DNA of 64,000 bases, taken from contig NZ_JAUSVR010000001.1 of the NCBI RefSeq assembly GCF_030814815.1, positions 1 through 64,000 on the forward strand, in the 5' to 3' direction. Source of the stretch: Ancylobacter amanitiformis (GTDB lineage: Bacteria; Pseudomonadota; Alphaproteobacteria; Rhizobiales; Xanthobacteraceae). The notes beneath the pieces are model-generated. The model was not told the origin of the DNA. It saw nothing but the letters and a program-made list of their open reading frames with translations, and did not search any database. The translations under genes were made by a program, and so were the position numbers. Of this stretch, positions 1 to 8,830 are shown piece by piece (within the stretch, counting starts at the first letter, position 1; every line of letters begins with the position of its first letter).

Positions 1-99
1 GATGCCGGGCAGATCATCGAGATGAACGAGCCCGAGGCGTTCTTCTCCAACCCGCAGCACGAGCGCACCAGGCTCTTCCTCAGCCAGATCCTGCATTGA
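1..99 (+). CDS. C-terminal end of an ABC transporter ATP-binding protein (partial)
   Basis: Frame 1 is open from the first base and ends with TGA at 97-99, giving the last 32 residues of a protein that starts outside the window. The tail reads GQIIEMNEPEAFFSNPQHER followed by TRLFLSQIL. This is the typical end of polar amino acid importer ATPases of the GlnQ/HisP family, where 'G.I.E...P...F..P...RT..FL..I' follows the nucleotide-binding domain. No catalytic motif remains, so the family call rests on the tail alone. The gene converges with the leftward operon that ends at 113. Confidence 0.7.
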   Translation, partial: DAGQIIEMNEPEAFFSNPQHERTRLFLSQILH

Positions 100-112
100 T
101 GGCGCGTGGACC

Positions 113-1777
113 CTACCAGGCCGGCAGGCAATCGGCGGCGGTCGCAACGTGCAGCCGCGGTTCCCCGCCGGTTTTTTCGACGATCGCGCCGTCGAATTCC
201 GGCATCAGCCGCGCGGAGAGGAGACGCCGCGTATAGGGGTCGCGAACGGCCGAAAGGTCGAGCTGCTCGGGACGGCAGCGCTCGACAATGCGCCCCTGAT
301 GCATGACCAGCACCTCGTCGGAGATCCAGCGCACCGCCTCGATGTCATGGCCGACGAACAGCATGGCGAAGCCGCGCTCCGCCTGCAGCCGCTTCAGGAG
401 GTCGAGGATCTGCACCTTCACCGTCATGTCGAGCGCCGAGATCACCTCGTCGCAGATCAGCACCTCGGGCTCGCACAGCAGCGCCCGCGCGATGCAGGCG
501 CGCTGGCGCTGGCCGCCGGAAAGCTGGTGCGGATAGCGCATGGCGTGGTCGGCATCGAGACCGACCTCGTGGAGCCCCGCGACGATGCGGGCGGCCTGCG
601 CAGATGCGGGCACGCCGGCAAGCGCCAGCGGCTCGGCCAGGGCGCGGCCGATGGTGAGGCGCGGGTTGAGCGCGCCATAGGGGTTCTGGAACACCATCTG
701 GCAGCGGCGGCGCAAGGCGCCGGGCAGCGGCCGCCCGCCCGGCTCGATCACATGGCCGAGCAGGCGGATGCGCCCGGCGGAAGGCGCGCGCAGCCCGGCA
801 AGCGTTGCCGCCAGCGTGCTCTTGCCCGAGCCCGATTCCCCGAGCAGCCCGACCGTGCGGCCCGCCAGCAGGGAGAGCGAGGCGCCGTGCACGGCGCGGA
901 ACGACGTGCCGAACAGCCGGCGCGCGGCATAGTCGACACACACGGCTTCAGCTGTCACCGCAACCGGGCGCGCCATCGTCTGCGCCGCCGGCACGTCAGC
1001 CAGACGTCGCCGCGCGCCGACGAGGCGGGCGGTGTAGGGATCGCGCGGCCGGGAGATGACCTCCGCCGCCGGCCCGGTCTCGACAATGCGGCCGTGCTGC
1101 ATCACCGCGATGGAATGGCCGAGCGCGCCCGCCACCGCCAGATCATGGGTGATGATCAGCAGGGCGAGGCGGCGATTGGCCTGCAGCCGCGCCAGCAGCG
1201 CCACGATGTCGGCCTGCACGCTGGCGTCGAGCGCGCTGGTCGGTTCGTCGGCGACGAGAAGGTCGGGCTCGCCGGCCAGCGCCATGGCGATCATCACCCG
1301 CTGCTGCTGGCCTCCGGAGAGTTGGTGAGGGTAACGCGTGGCCAGCGCCGCCGGGTCCGGCAGTTCCACCTCGGCAAGGCCGCTCACGATCCGCTGTCGC
1401 CGCTCGGCGGGCGCGGCGATGCCGGCGCGCCGCAGCGTCTCCTCGATCTGCTCGCCCACCCGCATGAACGGATTGAGGCAGGCCATCGGATCCTGAAACA
1501 CCATGGCGATGCGCCGTCCGCGCAGCGCCCGCCAGCCGCGTTCGTCGCGCGGCGCCAGCACGCGACCGTCCACCGCGATGCGGGTCGCGGGATCGACCTC
1601 CAACCCATCCGGCAGCAGGCCGAGTAGAGACAGCCCCGTGAGCGACTTGCCGGAGCCGGATTCGCCGATGACGGCCAGCGTGCGCCCGGCCTCGAGATCG
1701 AGCGAGACGCCATCGACCAGCCGGCGTCCGCCAGCGCTTATGATGAGGTTGCGCAGGGAGAGAAGCGGTGCGGTCAT
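113..1777 (-). CDS. Dipeptide/oligopeptide-type ABC transporter, fused double ATPase (DppD-DppF fusion)
   Basis: A 554-residue protein holding two complete ATPase domains in tandem, so one polypeptide can supply both nucleotide-binding sites of a peptide-type importer. Domain 1 has Walker A GESGSGKS at about 38-45, signature LSGGQQQR at 153-160 and Walker B LLVADEP near 173-179. Domain 2 has Walker A at about 313-320, LSGGQRQR at 419-426 and CDEVISALD near 442-450, where most relatives read DEPTSALD. It is the last gene of the operon that starts at phnA. Its ATG overlaps the stop of the upstream permease gene by four bases. Most Dpp/Opp systems use two separate ATPase genes; the fused form is known in GsiA-like systems. 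The substrate is not shown by sequence; the linked hydrolases suggest an organophosphonate. Confidence 0.93.
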   Translation of the reverse strand: MTAPLLSLRNLIISAGGRRLVDGVSLDLEAGRTLAVIGESGSGKSLTGLSLLGLLPDGLEVDPATRIAVDGRVLAPRDERGWRALRGRRIAMVFQDPMACLNPFMRVGEQIEETLRRAGIAAPAERRQRIVSGLAEVELPDPAALATRYPHQLSGGQQQRVMIAMALAGEPDLLVADEPTSALDASVQADIVALLARLQANRRLALLIITHDLAVAGALGHSIAVMQHGRIVETGPAAEVISRPRDPYTARLVGARRRLADVPAAQTMARPVAVTAEAVCVDYAARRLFGTSFRAVHGASLSLLAGRTVGLLGESGSGKSTLAATLAGLRAPSAGRIRLLGHVIEPGGRPLPGALRRRCQMVFQNPYGALNPRLTIGRALAEPLALAGVPASAQAARIVAGLHEVGLDADHAMRYPHQLSGGQRQRACIARALLCEPEVLICDEVISALDMTVKVQILDLLKRLQAERGFAMLFVGHDIEAVRWISDEVLVMHQGRIVERCRPEQLDLSAVRDPYTRRLLSARLMPEFDGAIVEKTGGEPRLHVATAADCLPAW

Positions 1778-2697
1778 GACGTCATCCTCGGGTCGATCAG
1801 GCGATGGAGGAGATCCGTGGCGGCGTTGATGATCACCAGTGCGATAGCGATGACGAGGATCGCGGCCTGGATCACCGGATAGTCGCGGCCGTGAATGGCG
1901 TTGAGCAGCAGGCTGCCGACGCCCGGCAGGCCGAACAGCACTTCCATGGTCAGGGTGCCGGCGACAAGGCTGGTCAGCACGAGGCCGGACAGTGCCAGCA
2001 TCACCGGAACGGCGGTTGGCAGCAGATGGCGCAGCGCGATGCGCGAGGGCGCCAGCCCCTTGGCGCGGGCGGTGCGCACATGGGCGGAGGTTGCGGCCTC
2101 GCGCAGTTCCTCGTGCAGCGGCTTGACGATGAGCCCGGCGCTGTCGATCCCGATGATGATCACCGGCAGCACCATCGACCCGAGCACCGGCAGCCAGCCG
2201 AGCCAGATGGAAAAGACCAGGATGCCGACCACCCCGACGCAGAAGGTCGGCAGGGCGATCGACCAGACGTTCAGCACATCGACCAGCCCGCGCAGGCCGC
2301 GATGGCCGGTCGTCACCGCGCTCACCGCGACGCCGAGCGCGAGGAGCAGCGCGAAGCTGAAGCTCAGCGCCGTGAACAGCAGGGTCGTCGGCAGCGCGGT
2401 CGCCAGCATGGCCGAGACCGGCCGGCCGAAGCGGATCGACGCGCCGAAATCGCCGTTGAGCAGCCGCCAGCTCCAGCCGGCGAGCTGTTCGACGACGGGA
2501 CGATCCAGCCCGAGTTGATGGCGCAGTTCCACCTGCTGGGCGGCGGTGAGATCGCCCTCAAGGCCCTTCACATCCACGGCGTCGCCCGGAATGAGCCGGG
2601 CCAGCAGGAAGACGATGACGACGATGCCGGCGGCCTGCGCCAGCATCCGGGCCAGGGTGAAGGCGAGGGGGGCGAGGCGGTGGAGGAGGTTGGTCAT
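1774..2697 (-). CDS. Peptide-type ABC transporter permease, DppB-like
   Basis: A 307-residue inner-membrane permease. The start is the ATG at 2695-2697, which overlaps the stop of the next permease gene (ATGA); the longer open frame further upstream reads through another gene. An N-terminal membrane segment (about residues 8-30) is followed by the periplasmic loop normal for DppB/GsiC ('GDAVDVKGLEG...HQLGLDRP'). The C-terminal half is a BPD_transp_1 core with the coupling-helix motif region 'REAATSAHVRTARAKGL', the EAA-type loop that contacts the ATPase. It forms the channel together with the DppC-like permease. Confidence 0.9.
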   Translation of the reverse strand: MTNLLHRLAPLAFTLARMLAQAAGIVVIVFLLARLIPGDAVDVKGLEGDLTAAQQVELRHQLGLDRPVVEQLAGWSWRLLNGDFGASIRFGRPVSAMLATALPTTLLFTALSFSFALLLALGVAVSAVTTGHRGLRGLVDVLNVWSIALPTFCVGVVGILVFSIWLGWLPVLGSMVLPVIIIGIDSAGLIVKPLHEELREAATSAHVRTARAKGLAPSRIALRHLLPTAVPVMLALSGLVLTSLVAGTLTMEVLFGLPGVGSLLLNAIHGRDYPVIQAAILVIAIALVIINAATDLLHRLIDPRMTS

Positions 2698-3560
2698 AGC
2701 GTGGCCTCGCCGGCCGCGCGCAGCGGATCGAGATGCCGACGCACCGCTTCGCCGAGGATGGACAGCGACAGGGTGAGCAGGATGATCGCGATCACCGGCG
2801 CCAGGATGACGTGCGGGGATGTCTCGATATAGCGGCTGGCATCGGCCACCATGCGGCCCCAGGTCGGCTCGTCGGGCGAGGAGCCGAGGCCGAGGAAGCT
2901 GAGCACCGATTCCGTCACCACGCAGCGCGGCAGCAGGATGGCCGCCTGGGTGACGAGCCCGCCGACAAGATTCGGCGCCAGATGCAGGCGCAGCACATGC
3001 AGCTTGCCGCCGCCGAACAGCCGCGCCGCCGTGACATAGTCCTTCACCGCCTCGCGGTGGAAGGTGGCGCGGGCGACATAGGCGAAGAACGGCGCGAAGG
3101 CCACGCCGAGGGCGATGACCACGGGCTGCGCCCCCGCGCCGAGCGCCACGATCAGCAGCAGCGCCAGCAGCACGTCCGGCATGGCGCGCACGAGGTCGAT
3201 GAGCGCGAACATCACCGTCTCCGCCACGCGCCCGAGCGACAGCGCGACAAGGCCGAAACCGGCGCCGAGGACGAAGGCGACCAGTGCCCCGCCAAAGCCC
3301 ACCATCAGCGTGGTACGGGCACCCATGGCGAGGCGGGAGAAAACATCCCGCCCCATGTGATCGGTGCCCAGCCAGTGCTCCGGCCCCGGGGGCTGGTTCA
3401 GCGCCAGAAGGTCCTGGTCGAGCGGGTCGAACGGGGCGACCAGCGGCGCGGCCAGCGCCAGTGCGACAATCGCCGCCAGCACCAGCGCGGCGATGACGGT
3501 GCGGGGGGAAAGCCCCCGCCGCACCGATTCGCCCGCCTCGGAGGGGAGCGCGAGGCTCAC
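2694..3560 (-). CDS. Peptide-type ABC transporter permease, DppC-like
   Basis: A 288-residue permease. The N-terminal segment 'TVIAALVLAAIVALALAAPL' and the following motif 'PFDPLDQDLLALNQPPGPEH' then 'WLGTDHMGRDVFSR' are hallmarks of DppC/OppC/GsiD proteins. The rest is a five-helix permease core. It overlaps the binding-protein gene at its start and DppB at its end by four bases each, so the four transporter genes are translationally coupled. Confidence 0.92.
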   Translation of the reverse strand: MSLALPSEAGESVRRGLSPRTVIAALVLAAIVALALAAPLVAPFDPLDQDLLALNQPPGPEHWLGTDHMGRDVFSRLAMGARTTLMVGFGGALVAFVLGAGFGLVALSLGRVAETVMFALIDLVRAMPDVLLALLLIVALGAGAQPVVIALGVAFAPFFAYVARATFHREAVKDYVTAARLFGGGKLHVLRLHLAPNLVGGLVTQAAILLPRCVVTESVLSFLGLGSSPDEPTWGRMVADASRYIETSPHVILAPVIAIILLTLSLSILGEAVRRHLDPLRAAGEATL

Positions 3561-5116
3561 GACCGGCCCGCGAGCCAGGTCTGGGCCACGCCGCCATCCA
3601 CCCGGTTCGGCGACCAGGTGAAGCCGGTCTCATAGCCCTCAACGCCCTTGCGGATGACGATCTGGTCGGCATCCATGCCGAGCGCGACGACATAATACTT
3701 GTCCATCACGATCTTCCAGGCGTCGAGATAAAGCTGGCGGCGGGTGACGAGGTCGGTTTCGGCCACCGCCTTCTTCACCAGCGCGTCGAACGCCTCATCC
3801 TGCAGGCCGCCCCACAGCACCGGGTTCGGCCCGTCGCTCATCAGCCGCACATAACGCAGGAAGATGTCGGCACGCGGACCCGAACTCATGCAGTTCATAT
3901 CCCAGTCATACTGGCCGAGCCGCTTCTGGGTGCCGATGTCGTCGAGCGCGACATGGTTCACGTTGAAGCCGAGCTTGCGCACCATCTGCACCACGACCTG
4001 CGGGTAGCTTTCCTGCCAGGAGACGAACTCGATGGTTTCCTTGGTGGGATCGACGCCCGCCTCCTTCAGCAACGCCTTCGCCTTGGCGAGGTCCGCCTTG
4101 GCATGCGGGTCGGCCTTGAACAGCGCCTCGTCGAAATAGAGATTGCCCGGGCCGACCATCTGGTTGGAGACAACGCCGGTGCCCGCCGAGGCGAAGTTGA
4201 TGAATGCCGCTTTGTCGATCGCGTAGGTGAGCGCCTGACGCACGCGCACATCATCGAAGGGCGGGCGGGGCTTGCGGTTGTTGAAGGCTACGAAGTACCA
4301 GCCAGCGTCCTTCAGCTGGGAAACACGCAGGTTCGGATCCTTGGCGAGCTGCTTGGCGATGTCGGCCGGCACGCTGGCAATGTCGATCTCGCCGGCGCGC
4401 AGGGCCAGCTGGCGGTCGGCGCCATCGCGCAGGTCCGCCTCGATCGCCGCGAGGTAGGGCATGCCGCCGCGCCAATAGGCGGTGTGGGCCGGGGCCGTGA
4501 GCTTCACCTTGGGCTGCCAGTCGCCGAAGGTGAAGGGGCCGGTGCCGATCGGGGTGGTGATGGTGTCGTCCCAGCCCGGAGATTTGGGCGAGAGGATCCA
4601 CAGTTCGGACATCAGGTTCAACAGCGGCGCGTAGGGCTCGCGCATGGCGATGACCACGGTGCGGTCGTCCGGCGCCGTCACCGTGTCGACCAGCTTCATG
4701 GCCGAGGCGAGCCAGCCGCCCTTCACCTTCTCCTTCACGCGGGTGATGTTGGCGACCACGTCGCCGGCATTCATCACCGCGCCATTGTGGAATTTCACAC
4801 CGTCGCGCAGCGTGAACGTGTAGGTCTTGCCGTCCGGCGAGATGCTGAAGCTCTCGGCGAGGAAGGGCTTCACCGAGCCGTCATCGCCGATCGAGGTCAG
4901 TGCCTCGACATAGATCTGCTGCACCGAGATCGAGCCGGTATGGCGATGGGGATCGGCGGTATCGAGCCCGAGCGTCGCGTAGCGCAGGACGCCCCCGCGC
5001 TGGGGATCGGCGGCGGCGCGGGCATTGTGCGGCTGGAAGCCGGTCAGCCCGCCGGCAAGGCCGACAGCGGCGGTACCGGCCAGGAATGTGCGACGGCTGA
5101 GACGTAGCGTGGTCAT
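3557..5116 (-). CDS. ABC transporter substrate-binding protein, SBP_bac_5 (peptide/nickel/organophosphonate class)
   Basis: A 519-residue periplasmic binding protein of the DppA/OppA size class. The N terminus contains a twin-arginine signal (LSRRTFLAG at about 6-14, then a small-residue hydrophobic stretch ending near ARAA), so it is probably exported folded by Tat. The body shows the SBP_bac_5 hallmarks: 'LRYATLGLDTADPHRHTGS', 'LAESFSISPDGKTYTFTLRD', 'VKFHNGAVMNAGDV' and 'GTGPFTF'. It lies between the phosphatase-superfamily gene (4-bp overlap) and the permeases. Ligand class is not readable from sequence. The neighbouring phosphonoacetate hydrolase makes a phosphonate or phosphonate conjugate the best guess, which would be unusual for this family. 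Confidence 0.92.
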   Translation of the reverse strand: MTTLRLSRRTFLAGTAAVGLAGGLTGFQPHNARAAADPQRGGVLRYATLGLDTADPHRHTGSISVQQIYVEALTSIGDDGSVKPFLAESFSISPDGKTYTFTLRDGVKFHNGAVMNAGDVVANITRVKEKVKGGWLASAMKLVDTVTAPDDRTVVIAMREPYAPLLNLMSELWILSPKSPGWDDTITTPIGTGPFTFGDWQPKVKLTAPAHTAYWRGGMPYLAAIEADLRDGADRQLALRAGEIDIASVPADIAKQLAKDPNLRVSQLKDAGWYFVAFNNRKPRPPFDDVRVRQALTYAIDKAAFINFASAGTGVVSNQMVGPGNLYFDEALFKADPHAKADLAKAKALLKEAGVDPTKETIEFVSWQESYPQVVVQMVRKLGFNVNHVALDDIGTQKRLGQYDWDMNCMSSGPRADIFLRYVRLMSDGPNPVLWGGLQDEAFDALVKKAVAETDLVTRRQLYLDAWKIVMDKYYVVALGMDADQIVIRKGVEGYETGFTWSPNRVDGGVAQTWLAGRS

Positions 5117-6432
5117 GGGCGGGTCTCCGAAACGGGAAGCTGAAGGGAGAGGGGGCGGGAGCCCGAACGCGAGGGTCCGGTCTCCTGCAGGGGCGTGCCG
5201 TCGGTTTGGTCCGCCGGCAGGCCGAGATGGGCGAGAAGGGTGGGGGCGATGTCGACCACCGCCACCGGGGCGGCGCGTTCGCCGGATGTGAAGCCGGCGC
5301 CGTCGATGACGAGCACCGGTGCCTGTTCATGGGCATTCAGGCCGCCATGCTGGCCGAAACCGAGCCGGTCGGCCTTGCCGCCCTGCGGCTTCACAGCAAG
5401 GCAGGAGCCGGGAATGCCGAAAGCATTGGGCGCCTCGTTTCCCTTCATCGACACCGCGAAGGCGAGGGCGCCGGCCGGGGCCTGCCCGACGGCGCCGAGT
5501 TCGTCCCTGCCGAATACCGCGCCGGCCCAGGCACGGCCGCGCAGGAAATCGTCGAGCCGCCCGCGCCGGCTTTCATGGTCGGGGTGCAGATAGATCAGCG
5601 CCGCGGTGCCGTTGGCGGCAACCACGACATCGTCGGAATGAAGCTCCGCCTTGAGGCCAGAAGCGACGAGTTCCTCCTCGATGTCGATAATACAGGTGAT
5701 GGTCTCGTGGCCATGATCGGAGCCGGCGACCAGCAGCACGTCCTCGCCCTCGCGGCGCAGCGCTTCCACCGCGGCGATGACGCGGCCGAGATTGGCGTCG
5801 GCTGCCCTCAGCACCGAAAGATGGGCCGGCGAGCCCAGCGGCGTCTCGTGCTGGATATGGTCCGGTTCGCCCATCCACAGCACCGCGAGAGCCGGGCCGC
5901 CGGGAACCAGCGCTTCCGCGATGAAACGCGACGTCATCGCCGTATCGCCGGCGACGTCCAGTGCGATGTCGAGCCCGTTGGGAATCGGCACCCGCCCGGG
6001 TCCGAAGGAGCCGGCGCGATGGAACACCCGGCCGTGGCCGTCCGGGTCATGGGCATAGGCGGCGCCGGGCGAGACATTGTTGAAGACCATCGCACCGCCA
6101 TGGCCGGCCATCCGCTCGGCAAGGGTCGGCGTGGCGAGGGAGCGGCCGGTGACGCGGCGCTTGTGCTGCAGGAAGTCGGGGTGGCCCACATCGTGGCGCA
6201 CCAGCCGGCCGTCCTCGACCAGCACCATGGAATTGCCCTGCAGGCCGTGCCGCGCCGGCCAGCAGCCGGTCGCCAGGGTTGAGGACACCACCCGTGTGGC
6301 AGAGGGGAAGGCGGAGCGATAGCCGGCAAAGAAGGCGCCGCGCTCGCGCAGCGCCGCCAGATGGGGAGTGCGCTCCGCGTCGACGAAGTCACGACGCAGG
6401 CCATCGAGAATGACGAGGACAGCGCGGCGCAT
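5113..6432 (-). CDS. Alkaline phosphatase superfamily hydrolase (nucleotide pyrophosphatase/phosphodiesterase-like)
   Basis: A 439-residue cytoplasmic metal-dependent hydrolase; no signal peptide. Ligands for a two-zinc site of the phosphodiesterase/phosphonate hydrolase branch are visible: D10 (ILDGLR), Thr46 nucleophile in FPSATRV, D191 and H195 in EPDHIQHE, D239-H240 in GSDHGH, and a late His (about 362) in GQHGGLNAHE. It therefore probably cleaves a phosphoryl or phosphonyl ester. It sits three bases after phnA and overlaps the binding-protein gene by four bases. Its likely job is to act before phnA, for example by freeing phosphonoacetate from an ester or by hydrolysing another phosphonate or phosphodiester brought in by the transporter. 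The exact substrate is inference. Confidence 0.82.
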   Translation of the reverse strand: MRRAVLVILDGLRRDFVDAERTPHLAALRERGAFFAGYRSAFPSATRVVSSTLATGCWPARHGLQGNSMVLVEDGRLVRHDVGHPDFLQHKRRVTGRSLATPTLAERMAGHGGAMVFNNVSPGAAYAHDPDGHGRVFHRAGSFGPGRVPIPNGLDIALDVAGDTAMTSRFIAEALVPGGPALAVLWMGEPDHIQHETPLGSPAHLSVLRAADANLGRVIAAVEALRREGEDVLLVAGSDHGHETITCIIDIEEELVASGLKAELHSDDVVVAANGTAALIYLHPDHESRRGRLDDFLRGRAWAGAVFGRDELGAVGQAPAGALAFAVSMKGNEAPNAFGIPGSCLAVKPQGGKADRLGFGQHGGLNAHEQAPVLVIDGAGFTSGERAAPVAVVDIAPTLLAHLGLPADQTDGTPLQETGPSRSGSRPLSLQLPVSETRP

Positions 6433-6435
6433 GGC

Positions 6436-7695
6436 TCAGCCCACCCGGTTCAGCACGAAGTCAAAAATGTCGAAATTGCGCAGTCGGTGGCCCGCCTCCG
6501 CCTCCAGCAGCGGATGCGAGAGAAGGAAGGGCACGCGCTGTTCCGACAGGCTGCCATGGGAGCGCAACCGCTCGCCGGCGAGCTGGGTGATATCGTGGTC
6601 TACCGCACGGGCGCCGAGCGCGAAGCCCTCGGCCCCCACCGCCACGAAATCGGCCTCGCGGTCTTCCGGCATCTCGAAACGGGCGGCGGCCTCCTCTCCC
6701 GTCAGGACGAGCGCGACGCCCGGCTGGGCGATCAGGAGATCCTGCACGGCCTGGCGGGACATGCCGTCCCCGAGCAGGTGGACGCGCACGAAGCCGCCGA
6801 GGGCGCCGTGATGCCTCACGAAGGGATCGGTGATCGGGCAGATCACCCGCGTCGCGCCCTCGCCGAAGGCGGTGTCCAGCACATCGCCGAGATAGGTCAC
6901 GCGCGGCGCGCCATCAGGCTGGGCCATGTCGGTCATGCCGTGATCCGCGGTGATGCCGACAACCGCGCCGAGTTCCAGCAGCCGCGCCACGCGCGCATCC
7001 ACCGCCGCCATGAAGGCCAGCGCCTCCGGGGCTTCCGGCGCATGCTTGTGCTGCACATAGTCGGACAGCGAGAGGTAGAGCACCTCGGCACGCCGCGCCT
7101 CGATCAGCCGGATGCCGGCATCGAGCACGAAGAGCGACAGTTCCGGCGAATACTGGTCGGGTTTCGGCAGGCCAACGAAGCTCGCCGCATCGTCTATGCC
7201 GTGTTCATCCTCCGTGGTGCCATTCGCACATTCGGCGGAGAAGGCGATGCCGTCGAGCCCGAAGGCCAGAGCCTTGCGCAGCTTGTCCTTGGCCGTGACC
7301 ACCGCCACCGCGCTGCCGATGCCGGCCAGGCCGGCCAGAATGGTGGGCGCGCGCATCAGCGCGGCATCGAGCATCATCACGGTCTCGCCGGTGGCACGGT
7401 CGAGATAGAAATTGCCGGCCACGCCATGCACCGCCGGCGGCGCGCCGCACACGATCGACACGTTGTTCGGGTTGGTGAAGGTCGGCATGGCCGCATCGGC
7501 GAGGGCGAAGTGACCGTTCATGCGCATGGCGTCGAGCGCCGGCGTGACGCCGGCCTGCGTGGCGGCCTCGATATAGGCCGGGTCGCAACCATCGAAACAG
7601 ATCACCACGGTGGCACGCCGCGGCCTGCGATAGTTTCGCCCGTTCACGTCAATGCATTCGCGCGACGCGCTGACGTCGGTCGTTATCATGTCCAT
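6436..7695 (-). CDS. phnA: Phosphonoacetate hydrolase
   Basis: Predicted to cleave the C-P bond of phosphonoacetate to acetate and phosphate (419 residues with the ATG at 7693-7695; an upstream TTG at 7725 would add ten). The family motif run is intact: VNGRNYRRP near 18-24, FDGCDP with D35, PTFTNPNN with nucleophile T74, the substrate-carboxylate lysines in TAKDKLRK (K136, K138), D212 and H216 in SDYVQHKH, D251-H252 in TADHGM, and a C-terminal SHG. These match the zinc and substrate ligands known for PhnA of Sinorhizobium meliloti and Pseudomonas fluorescens. phnA is first in an operon with a second phosphatase-superfamily enzyme and an ABC importer. A LysR gene is divergent, as in known phnA loci. 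It lacks the neighbouring phnW/phnY genes of aminoethylphosphonate pathways, so phosphonoacetate itself may be the substrate taken up. Confidence 0.9.
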   Translation of the reverse strand: MDMITTDVSASRECIDVNGRNYRRPRRATVVICFDGCDPAYIEAATQAGVTPALDAMRMNGHFALADAAMPTFTNPNNVSIVCGAPPAVHGVAGNFYLDRATGETVMMLDAALMRAPTILAGLAGIGSAVAVVTAKDKLRKALAFGLDGIAFSAECANGTTEDEHGIDDAASFVGLPKPDQYSPELSLFVLDAGIRLIEARRAEVLYLSLSDYVQHKHAPEAPEALAFMAAVDARVARLLELGAVVGITADHGMTDMAQPDGAPRVTYLGDVLDTAFGEGATRVICPITDPFVRHHGALGGFVRVHLLGDGMSRQAVQDLLIAQPGVALVLTGEEAAARFEMPEDREADFVAVGAEGFALGARAVDHDITQLAGERLRSHGSLSEQRVPFLLSHPLLEAEAGHRLRNFDIFDFVLNRVG

Positions 7696-7851
7696 TTTAT
7701 CTATTCCGTTATTAAATCGTCGCAAACGAGAGGTAAGATTTTGTTTTTGTTTGTTATTATCTCTCGTTACTGTTGTCTTTATTATTGGCTATACACTGTG
7801 TGAGTAAAGCGATATTAGTTCCGTCATAGTGTGAGTATTTGGAACAAGGGC
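7696..7851. promoter_or_regulatory. Divergent phnA / LysR control region with inverted repeat
   Basis: This AT-rich gap stands out from its GC-rich surroundings and must carry both promoters. It holds an 11-bp inverted repeat with one mismatch: ACGAGAGGTAA at 7726-7736 and TTATCTCTCGT at 7757-7767, separated by 20 bp. That geometry suits a LysR-type regulator tetramer. I infer it is the recognition site of the adjacent LysR protein for activation of phnA. No strong sigma-70 promoter could be fixed with confidence. Confidence 0.55.
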
Positions 7852-8757
7852 ATGGCGCGCAGTCTTCCGCCGCTGAAGGCGGTCGTGGCATTCGAGGCGG
7901 TGGCCCGCATCGGCAGCGTCACGGGAGCCGCCCAGGAACTCGGCGTCACCCATAGCGCGGTCAGCAAGCAGCTCGCGGTGCTGGAGGCCTGGCTCGGCGC
8001 GCCGCTTTTCGACAGCAATCGACGCCACATGACGGCGACGCCACCGGCCCTGCGGCTGGCCTCCGCGGCCGGTGCGGCGCTGGACCTGCTCGCCGCCGCC
8101 ATTGACAGCTTCATGCCGGACGACGCATCGGAGGTGCTCGATGTCATCGCCCCCGCCACGTTCGCCATGCGCTGGCTGATGCCGCGCCTGCCGGCCTTCG
8201 AGGCGGAGTTCAGCCATATCGATGTCCGCGTGCGGCCGATTCACACGGGCGAGGAGTGGAGCGGCATTCCTTTCGATGTGGTGATCCGGCGCGGCGAGGC
8301 GCTGCAGGGTGACCTGCGCAGCATCACCTTGCTGCGCGAGGAAATCGGGCTGCTGGCACGGCCGGAGGTCGCGGCGTCTCTCGCCACCTGCGCGGATCTG
8401 GCCGGCATTCGTCTGCTGGAATCGGTGACGCGGCCCGGCGAAATGGCACGCTGGCTGCTGGCGGCGAACATGCCGGCCGAGCTTGCCGCCGGCGCATCGC
8501 GCTTCGGCCATTTCTATATCGCGCTTGAAGCCTGTCTGGCCGGGCAGGGCGCCATCGCCGCACCGATCGAGGTCGTGTCGGATCTTCTCGCCCGTGGCGA
8601 TCTCGTCGAGCCTTTCCCGCTCCTGCGCGTGAGTGGACCGGAGTATCGGCTCGGCTATGCACCCGCCGGTTTGCGGGCAAACCTTGCGGCCTCTTTCGCC
8701 GAATGGGCGCTGCGGACGGCGACGATCGATGCGGGGCTGGCGGCCGGAGACCCGTGA
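7852..8757 (+). CDS. LysR-family transcriptional regulator (GcvA-like)
   Basis: A 301-residue regulator. The N-terminal helix-turn-helix spans about 5-60 (LPPLKAVVAFEAVARIGSVT, GVTHSAVSKQL), followed by a LysR substrate-binding domain with 'RPIHTGEEW' and 'VVIRRGEAL', typical of the GcvA/AmpR branch. I chose the ATG at 7852, which matches the usual GcvA-type N terminus; a GTG at 7831 would add seven residues. It is transcribed divergently from phnA, the classical arrangement for an activator of the neighbouring operon. In phosphonoacetate degraders the regulator PhnR is also of LysR type. The inducer is unknown. Confidence 0.9.
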   Translation: MARSLPPLKAVVAFEAVARIGSVTGAAQELGVTHSAVSKQLAVLEAWLGAPLFDSNRRHMTATPPALRLASAAGAALDLLAAAIDSFMPDDASEVLDVIAPATFAMRWLMPRLPAFEAEFSHIDVRVRPIHTGEEWSGIPFDVVIRRGEALQGDLRSITLLREEIGLLARPEVAASLATCADLAGIRLLESVTRPGEMARWLLAANMPAELAAGASRFGHFYIALEACLAGQGAIAAPIEVVSDLLARGDLVEPFPLLRVSGPEYRLGYAPAGLRANLAASFAEWALRTATIDAGLAAGDP

Positions 8758-8830
8758 GGGCGCGGGCCCCCGTCTATGGCGGCTCGCCCGCCGTGGAGCG
8801 GGTTCCGGGTTTGCGGCTTGTTCGCCGCTG

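Noticed and set aside
1774-3693. A single 639-residue reading frame over two permease genes
   Set aside because: Only the last 307 residues are protein-like; the first half is out of frame with the real DppC-like gene. The true start is the ATG at 2695-2697.
7788-7799. Sequence resembling the nic operator core (AGTGTATA on the minus strand) near the LysR gene
   Set aside because: Only eight bases match and the palindrome is incomplete. A link between NicR and the phosphonate locus is not supported.
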